A DNA stretch of 64,000 nucleotides, taken from Diphasiastrum complanatum. Lineage: Eukaryota > Streptophyta > Lycopodiopsida > Lycopodiales > Lycopodiaceae. Position 1 is the stretch's first letter, and the number at the start of each line of letters is the position of its first letter. The notes beneath the pieces were generated by a model. The model was not told the origin of the DNA. It saw nothing but the letters and a program-made list of their open reading frames with translations, and did no database searches. A program made the position numbers and the translations under genes. Positions 56,660-64,000 of the stretch are shown here, one piece after another. The DNA is taken from contig CM055099.1 of NCBI GenBank assembly GCA_029204225.1, positions 49,464,014-49,528,013 on the forward strand. The letters run 5' to 3'.

Positions 56660-58528
56660 GAAGTTTCCAGTTTATGTCAAACACAAATATCTTAAACACA
56701 AATGTCAAACAAACGTCTGTATTTTGTAAATGGTTGACTCTACCTGTGTTGAATCCTTGAATTGAATCCGCTTCGATTCTCCTGGTACCTTTGATTCTGA
56801 ATCTGATCTTGTTCGATTCCAACCTCCTTTGATTTCAATTTTGTCCGATTTTGACCTTCTGATCTCAACCTGCTACATATAGAAACATAGTAACTGCGTC
56901 CTAGTAATGTGAGCATGCGAGCTCCTTGCATGTGTAGTAATGATTTACCCAAGCAAGTTTTTCTCAGTCCCCTAAAATAGCTACTTGCAACTTTCTATTT
57001 GCAATAGAACGCTTCAAACAGTCATGTAACGATCTAGCTCCCTCGTAGGTGTAGACTTGTGTAGAATCTAAGTAGCGATTCCTGTAGTGATCTTCAACAA
57101 TACAGAATTTTCATAACTTCATCAATCTGTAAACTTGAAGAAGTACTATTCAGTAACATACCAACATCTGATTCCACCAGCAATCTTCTTCCAATAGTCG
57201 TACTTACAAAAACCTTGCCTAAGATCTTCAAGATCTTTTTGCATGCAAACAAGTAGCAAATGTTGCTGTTAATAGTAAAAGAACTATCTTCAACCTGTAG
57301 GGAATATCCTTTCAGCAATAAAATAAGTCAGCAACAGTCCTTGTAGTTATCTCCGCATGCAGCAATGATTTCCTGTAAACGATCTGATTCAGCAATGAAC
57401 TTTGTCAATAACAATCTCCAAACACAGCAATGTTAGTGATCTCCAGCAGCATTACAAACTTTGACGGTTCTTTTGTAGTCCTTGTACCCTGGTTGCAAAC
57501 TCCTCCTGGTTGCAATGCTGGTCTTGACTCTTGAGACATGTAAATGTGTTGATCTTCAACGAATCAGCAATAGCAACTTGTCAACAATCTTCAACCAAGC
57601 AGCAATGCAGATACGTATCTAACAATGATTTAATCATTGCTAGCTGTAGGTACAACCTCCTTCAACATTCATCAACGATCTTCCCTGTAATAAATCAATA
57701 CTTTGTTGACCCTACAGTAATCTTCCTCTACACAAAGCATCTCACTTGTCAGTAGCAAACTGCCATGTAGTAGTATCTTCTTCCAGCAAACAATGATGAT
57801 GTCCTTGTTGCCATTTCTAACAGCGAACTTCTCCTTCAGGCAGCGATCCTTTCAGCAATGATAGCTCCAACAAACTTTGATTACAATCCTTTTATTAACT
57901 GACCTGCAACATCTGCAGCGACGATCTTGCAATGATCTGGAATGATCTACAACGTCCTTCAATGATCTTTCAGCGACCTGACTTACAACAATGATCAGTG
58001 ATCTCCCAGTGACCTGACCTGTAGCATTTCCAGCGATCTTCTCATTGACTTGCAGTAATGCGAGTTAGGAGTCTCAACTAACTCAACTAAATGATTCTAA
58101 CTGCCATTAATACATTCACAAATTGTACAATGCTTGGTCCTTTGACCATTGACTATGTATGACAAGACAATCATTATTCTCTAAGCGTTTCAATGGTTAT
58201 TTGTGCATCTTGAAATAATTTATGATGAACATTTCTGTGAAGTAGTAAGTAAATACTCGATCACAGGTTTATTAAAAGAGAATGCCTTTTTGTTGTAGAT
58301 TGATTCTATTTGATCATCCACAAGTTTGTGATCGGCAAGTTGAATTGAGACTATGCTTATCTTTAGAGTTTGGTGAAGTTTAGTAGACTTAAAGCATTTA
58401 AAGAGATCATATGTTCCAACTTGAACCACATTGTTTGCAATTATTGTTAAGGTTTTTTTAAGGATGATGCTCTTTTGAATCGTTTTGACTTGCATTCTTT
58501 GATTCAGTGAAGTCGGTTAGGTTCAACC
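56660..58528. other. Degenerate AGCAATG-rich repeat; upstream of RRM exon
   Basis: From about 57340 to 58050 the words CAGCAATG, CAGCGATC and GATCTTC recur irregularly, without a fixed period. No coding reading holds on either strand. The last ~100 bp before 58529 would be the promoter or 5' UTR of the RRM gene; no element is claimed. Confidence 0.45.
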
Positions 58529-58639
58529 ATGGCCGATGTTGAAGACTTTACAAGTCTTGCTGGAGGGTTGTCCTGGAGCACCATAGACAAAGATTTAGAA
58601 GATGCCTTTCAACGTTTTGGTGGCTTTGTGGAATCAAAG
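58529..58639 (+). CDS. First exon of an RRM protein (glycine-rich RNA-binding type)
   Basis: ATG 58529 starts MADVEDFTSLAGGLSWSTID, then KDLEDAFQRFGGFVESK and a donor AAAG|GTTCTC at 58639/58640. This matches the first half of the RRM in plant glycine-rich and RZ-1-like RNA-binding proteins (pattern [CF]-x-x-G-G-L-[AS]-W-[AS]-T-x-x-x-x-L-x-x-A-F-x-x-[FY]-G), which often have their first intron right after x-x-S-K or x-x-A-K. RNP2 is imperfect: TSLAGGL instead of RCFVGGL, losing the aromatic residue. The RNP1 half (GRSRGFGFV) is not found downstream in the window. It may be a real gene with a long TE-filled intron, or a 5' fragment. Intron phase is 0. Confidence 0.6.
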
Positions 58640-61600
58640 GTTCTCACTTTCTTAAATGTTGATCCTTTTTTTTAATTTAAAATGGCATTTTTGCAATTGC
58701 TTTATTTTTTTACCAAATCCCTAGCTTTGATATTAGAGCATGCTACGAGTCTGTCTAGTTCTTTGGACAAGTAATAGGGTGATAAGATTACAATCATGAA
58801 ACAATAAAGATATAATCTATAATCCAAGCACAAATGCTCACATGCATGGATAACAAGCTTTGATCAACTAAATTGTACCTTTTAACTTATGCCTTCCCCA
58901 ATTATAGAGAGGTGATTTGTATAAGCTTTTAGAAGTTAGAACCTTTGTAGAAGCAATGCTATTTTCGTCTGGTTCAGCATGCTAGTCATTATAGTGCTTG
59001 CATGAGCATTCACAATGAAATATATGCGAGTTATTTAGACCTTTGCACGTCATGACCTTGAAGTTTGAAGGCTTTTTACTCAACATTACCACATTCTAGG
59101 ACTGATTGACTTCACCTATGTGGGTTAATAAAATCTTTGAAACATGTATTGGTGACATTCAACCTTGCCTACTGTGGGTTAATAAAATCTTTGAAACATG
59201 TATTGGTGACATTCAACCTTGCCCACCTTATGACCGTCGTATACCAAGAATCACAAATTGATATTTTATCTCATTATTGAGCTCTTGACCAGACTCATTC
59301 TATAAAAAAGCCTCTTCTCCCCTATCATCATCTAGTTTCTGAATTTTTTCCCCCCCTGTTGCTGCCTTCTCCCTATCCTATTGCTCCATTGCTGGTCCAC
59401 AGGCCTCTCATAGCTCCATTGTTTCCTATCTTTCTCCCATTTGGTCCATCATTGGCCTTGCCTTCCTCAATAGATTCATTGCTGATTCAGCTAGCTTTCG
59501 TCCAGACATCCACTCAATCGCTGCTCCACAATCTTGTTTTTTACAGATCGCTACCCCTACACTTCCCTTAGGTCCATCATTGCCTCCTTGTCCTCTTTAA
59601 GGTCCACCAGAGATGAAACTGAGGATGAAACTAAAGCTGAAAGTGAAATTAAAAACTGACTTTCAAACTGAATATAAATCCTAATCAGCTCTATACAAAT
59701 CAATGCCATCCTATGCATTGTCCTAGGACATAGACTATACATGATCACTTGCTATTGTCCTTGGAGGCCATGACATAATGTTCGTACTTATTATTGTCTT
59801 TAGCCTTTATTGAGCCAATATGTTTGCTATAAACATTTATGGGGAGTGTATGAAACACCTTTGAAACAGCAAAGAAAAATAAGGTAAGTATATATGCTAA
59901 ATCATAATACATCTAACATATGACTGCAAATACAAACGTAATGAAAATGGTAACATGATGCCATCAAGTCTGACTGCAACTGAAGATGTGATAGGAGCTG
60001 CTGCTACTGTTGGAGGAGGTATGTGCTGTTGACGTTGTCGATGGAATCATTTGTGAGATGTGTGATCCCTCATGGCTTGAACTGTGGCTCTGGGAACCAT
60101 CTGAATCTGAGTAGTATGCTGTCTCTAATCTCTATGGCTCAAAGTGTCCCTGTCGTCATCACTATCACCTGAGGTTAGATCAGTCCGTGGTCTTCTGTGA
60201 GAGAAGGATGTAATCTGGAGACAAAGAGAGAGAGAGGTGAAAAAAATTCAGAGGACAGGAAAGTATTCTGATATCATTTTATGAACTCAACAACAGATAT
60301 CGATATCAAGTGAAGCATAAGATAGCAAAAAAGCATCCAGAAAGCATTCTCAAACTAAGAAAACTGTATGAATATCAATGGCCGCCAATTGCTCAGGTAG
60401 ATCTCTAGCTAAGATCTCCAAAATTGTGAAACTCCCCTACAAGAAGCTTAAGACTCTAAGTTATAAAATCAAAAAATGAATAGCCTTAGTGGCTATTTAT
60501 AGCAAGTAAAATCTACCTCTCTTTAATTGAGTTGGACGGAAATACGATATTAAAAAATCAGGGCCCAAATTAGGAACCATGTAAAATAGCGTTTTGGGGC
60601 CTGCCAATTGTAATAAAGAATGCGTGTCCACTAGTAAAGGTCAAAAGGAGAGAAGTATGGACTGTGTCCATAATAGTAGCTTCCTTGAAGGTTCTCCCAA
60701 AGGGCCTCTATTTTCACGACTAGGAAGTGCAGCCCACCAAGCCTTTGAGTAGATGTCCACCAATGCCTCCAAAAGCCCTCCAATGTGCCTCTCCTCCAAT
60801 GCTCCTAAGCTCCTTCCAAAAGTAGACAAACAAGATGGCCTCAAGAATTTACCACCCAACCATAGCTAGATCCAAGCACAAGCAAGACCTATCTAGCACC
60901 CCCTTGCTAAACGACAATCACTACCGTCACAATCACAAGCATGCTCAAGATCCTACCCCCATCTGAGTCCCATACCAAAGATGGTGATCCTCTCAAAAGC
61001 AAGCAAGCAAAATCTAAGCTCTCTACACACTAGCAATCCACTAGAGGATAGAAGCAAATTACAACACAAGAAATCTCCCTTCAATTGGGCGCCCTCTCCC
61101 TTTCTTATAGATGGCCAATGACACACTCAAAAGCACTATGGAATGCCCACACCAGCCAATGAGAAAAGGGGAGGCAATGGAAGGGCCAAGAGGCCCACAA
61201 GTTAGTGGAATGTCAAAAGACCCTTCCATAACTTATGGTTCTTGAAAATAACTTCTTGGGTTCTTTAGGGGCATCTTGGGACTCTAGTAGGTGCGCCCTC
61301 CTACGAGTTCCCCATGACCCTTATGTGATGGCTAATTTTGGCCCAAGGCCTATTATGTGATCATGGCTCAAGGTTGAGGCCCAAGTCTAGGAAAAGACCA
61401 ATACCCATGGTAAGGTCCTCCTAACACCTCACTAGGTTCCATACCTCCATCCAAGGCGTAGACACTTACATGCCCTTATCCAAGGACACAAGTACCTTAA
61501 TCCAAAGGCACCTACCCTTACTTTAAGGGTATCCCTTATCCAAGGGTGACTCACCATTTAGCCTCCCAGACACTAGATGGGCAGATAGGGGTTAAAGTAC

Positions 61601-62508
61601 TGCTAGTTAAATAGGTATGTAACTCTATATTGGCATAGGTAGGGCTACATTATTCATTTCGATAGCTTATGATTTTGATTACTCTTGAGTTCTACGTAAG
61701 GGACTCATTGCTCATCCTTGTTGGGGATCAAATTGTTGGCTACGTATGATCTTCTTTCAATATTCTTTGCTGGATGATGCATTTGCTTCTAGATGTTATT
61801 TCTATATTTATTTAGGATATGACTCCATTGAAGTGTTCAAAACCCTTTAGTCTTCATCCGTGAAAGGTAGATTGCCTTAAGCGTACTTGCTTGGTTGAAA
61901 CACTCAAAATAGAGCTTAGACAACATATTTTGCCTATTCATTGGTTCACTCGCAATAATAATTTTTAAATGAGTTTATTGAAGTGTAGTTTCGAAAATCT
62001 AACAAGATTGGAATAGAACATTCGATGAGTGGTTTATCAACTCAAATATTTTTGTTCATGCCGTTTCTAAAGTTTTGTAGTTTAGGATCTTGTCTTAATT
62101 CAGTGTTTGGTTTAGGATCAATTTCATGGTTATAAGCTGAATTTTCAAAGCTTAAATTTCTTATTGAGTTATTCGTACATGCTTATAATCATCATGTTGA
62201 CTGCATGTTGCTCATATGCGTTGTAATTTCAGGAGTCATGGTTATTGACATTTAACTTGATTGGGTATTATGGAAACAAATAATTTGCAACTTGTAGTTC
62301 AACTTTGGAAAATAAGTCCAAACTTTGATACACGCATTTTGGCAAGACATGTATATCTTTTTTAATTGATTTGTATTGCATGTGGTAACATGTGGTGAAT
62401 AATTTGATTATTTAGGTCTATTGAGAGAGCATTTGGATCCTTTTCTGTAAAACATTTTGTGGTTAATTTCTACTAGACATTCATTTGGATTTGTGCATGG
62501 CATTGCAG
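58640..62508 (+). other. Presumed long intron or intergenic region
   Basis: This 3.9 kb has no supported gene. It contains a perfect 54-bp tandem duplication (59119-59226), a T/C-rich low-complexity stretch (59340-59560) and a CCTTATCCAAGG-type direct repeat area (61430-61550). No RNP1-coding exon was found on the plus strand. Confidence 0.4.
59119..59226. repeat. 54-bp tandem duplication
   Basis: TGTGGGTTAATAAAATCTTT...CATTCAACCTTGCC occurs twice back to back with identical sequence over about 50 bp. Confidence 0.92.
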
Positions 62509-62603
62509 GGTGAAAGATCAAGGGACTTGGGGGAAGTAGAACAACAAGCTGTGGATTTAAGTACTACAGCTGGAGACCTTACTTTTGGAGATGATTTTGA
62601 TAG
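62509..62603 (+). CDS. Candidate internal exon, acidic
   Basis: A strong acceptor CATTGCAG precedes GGTGAAAGATCAAGG, and the frame stays open to GATAG|GTTTCA, a possible donor. In phase 0, matching the RRM exon, it reads GERSRDLGEVEQQAVDLSTT followed by AGDLTFGDDFDR. GERSRDLG only loosely recalls the GRSRGFG of RNP1. It could be exon 2 of a degenerate or divergent gene, or coincidental. Confidence 0.3.
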
Positions 62604-62656
62604 GTTTCATTTGCTTTCCTATTATATTATTCATGAACAATTGCCCTGATTTTTGA

Positions 62657-62659
<3 letters not shown>

Positions 62660-62732
<73 letters not shown>
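62660..62732. repeat. (TG)n(GA)n compound microsatellite
   Basis: About 7 TG units are followed by about 30 GA units. It lies at the 3' end of the minus-strand LINE, next to its short (TTC)n tail, and may have grown from that tail. Confidence 0.95.
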
Positions 62733-62734
<2 letters not shown>

Positions 62735-64000
62735 AGAAGAAGAAGAAGTTTTATTAACGTCTTTTCCGTGCCAAAAGGCGTATAAGACAAACCCGTACAT
62801 CAGATAAGATGGCAACCAGATAGATCAGTGCCATCAAAACAACATAACGAAATTAAATCTAACTAAGAAGAGAGTTATATAGCCAAGATTATATGGTACA
62901 AAGACCATTTACAGGTTCAACTGGACATCTCTTTAGCTCTCTAACTCTGACTCTAACTCTGATCAATGTCATACATCAAACTCTTATTAACTATAGGCTT
63001 ATGATCTACAAATCTGATAGTACCGTCATGGTAGATGAGCCGTTTGCTAGTAGATAGAGTTTCTTGTCTTGCTTTCTGCGTCCTTGGACTTGGATGAAGG
63101 TCAAGTCTTCGTCCAAAAAGATTTTGGTATTCTACAATTTAGATCTCTTCCCCAAAGCTTCACGCCGGTCAGATACTGATGTGAAGCGGATAACGAGAGT
63201 ATCCGGGTCCTTCTTAGTCCGCCATGCAGTTTCCATACCTGTGTGATGGTGTTGAAGATCCCTAGCCAAAAACTTCTTAGCATCTTCAACAACATTTTGG
63301 GAGTTCAGAGCACCTCTGACGCCACCGTTAAGGGCCTTATGCTCTCGCAGACGGCTCTCGATGAACGTGGCTGAGATAAATGAAGGTGAAGGTGGAGGTG
63401 GTGGAGGAACTGTATTTCCTTTAAGTACATCTGCCCAAGTTTGGACAGCCGTATGGTGCTGCTCCACCTGATTTTCAAGCTGTTGGAGTTTAGCTGACGT
63501 AGCTAATTGGGAAGGTGTATCGTTTTTGATAGTTGCAACTTCAGTCTTGAGTTCTTTGATGGAAGCTTCTAGCTTCTCGAGGTGTGATTGCACAACTAGA
63601 AGTAGAGAATCATGAGAAGCCAGCATTTCTCTGTGATTGTTGAGATATTCAAACATTCGGAGTTGTTCTTCACGAAGAAGAGTAAATGCAGCAAAGGACG
63701 ACAAAGAATCTGCTGGGGAAGTTGGAGTCAAAGGGAGAGCTACAGTAGTCTCGCTATTGAGAATAGGATTCGATGGAGAAATGGGGACTGCAATAGGCAT
63801 AGAAAGAGACGGGGAAGATGCATCTGGCTGTGAGGAAGACGTAGAAGCAATACTGGAAATGGAAAATGGTTTAGGAGTAGGGGCACCAGCCCCTTTACGA
63901 CGAGGCATTGCAGATTTGAGAAGAGCAACAGAAGATATGCAAAATAGTATGATCGCTTCCACTGATCTGCTAGACAACAACGATGGCCATGAAGAGTCGC
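62733..64000 (-). mobile_element. LINE (L1-like) carrying ORF1 only
   Basis: The minus strand begins outside the window, encodes an ORF1-like protein (below), and after ~200 bp of 3' UTR reaches a TTAATAAAAC polyadenylation-like signal (about 62752) and a (TTC)n tail at 62735-62747. No endonuclease or RT (ORF2) lies between ORF1 and the tail, so this is either internally deleted or an ORF1-only derivative. Target duplications cannot be checked because the 5' end is outside. Confidence 0.6.
62955..64000 (-). pseudogene. LINE ORF1-like protein, 5' end beyond window
   Basis: The frame is open from the window edge; an internal ATG at 63908 starts MPRRKGAGAPTPKPFS. A Pro/Ser-rich N-terminus is followed by a predicted coiled coil (EEQLRMFEYL...HSHLEKLEASIKELKTEVATI-type heptads, 63700-63480), PPPPPPSPSF, then LREHKALNGGVRGALNS. 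An RRM-like segment follows: PDTLVIRFTSVSDRREAL, then after a frameshift near 63130 TKIFLDEDLTFIQVQGRRKQ, and in another frame RLIYHDGTIRFVDHKP. The order coiled coil, R-x-x-x-I-x-F-x-S-x-x-D-R, I-x-x-x-E-D-L-T is that of L1 ORF1p (Transposase_22-like). Frameshifts make it a pseudogene. Confidence 0.65.

Noticed and set aside
62557-62815. Leu/Ser repeat ORFs on the minus strand
   Set aside because: Translations of the (GA)n microsatellite.

Overview
This is repeat-dense nuclear DNA of a land plant with a large genome. Spliced genes with GT-AG introns lie among nested LTR retrotransposons primed by initiator-Met tRNA, plus Helitron ends, a tRNA-derived SINE, a Mutator-like element, a CACTA remnant and a LINE. 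A fern, lycophyte or similarly TE-rich lineage would fit, but nothing in the sequence fixes the species.

Layout. 1-3.4 kb: minus-strand copia element with gag and protease, but an unusual ORF where pol should be. 5.1-6.0 kb: possible small spliced gene. 6.2-8.5 kb: copia element deleted down to two LTRs plus gag. 10-12.9 kb: decayed Ty3/gypsy pieces. 13.98-15.70 kb: the best-supported host gene, five exons encoding a 224-aa polytopic membrane protein of the SdpI family, a mainly prokaryotic group that includes a Bacillus toxin-immunity protein. 16.8-33 kb: a nest in which an older retroelement ORF is split by a 14.5-kb copia element (B), itself split by a minus-strand copia (A), a solo LTR (D) and a 1.0-kb Mutator-like element holding a fold-back; a 652-bp near-identical tandem duplication marks one junction. 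33-39 kb: copia D, copia RT and CACTA scraps, then a 3'-truncated copia (C). 40.6-45.6 kb: microsatellites ending in a Helitron 3' end, then a complete 3.35-kb non-autonomous LTR element with target duplication, inserted in a TGCGAGTCATTTT-type minisatellite. 46.6-51.4 kb: gypsy gag fragment and another truncated copia A. 51.8 kb: SINE. 53.0 kb: second Helitron 3' end, on the minus strand. 53.3-56.7 kb: Ty3/gypsy gag-pol whose integrase C-terminal part is inverted. 58.5 kb: first exon of an RRM protein of glycine-rich RNA-binding type, with a candidate second exon at 62.5 kb. 62.7-64 kb: minus-strand LINE with an ORF1-like protein and apparently no ORF2 before its 3' end.

No operon or cooperating gene set is visible. 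The coherent biology is one intact spliced SdpI-like gene, one partly visible RRM gene, and a readable history of nested transposition. Most element ORFs carry stops, frameshifts or lost catalytic residues (protease DSG to DSR in B; integrase Asp to Gly in B, Glu to Ala in A, Glu to Lys in C), so these copies look immobile. The 3.35-kb non-autonomous element is the one structurally complete insertion. Repeat boundaries come from aligning copies inside this window by eye; no database search was possible.
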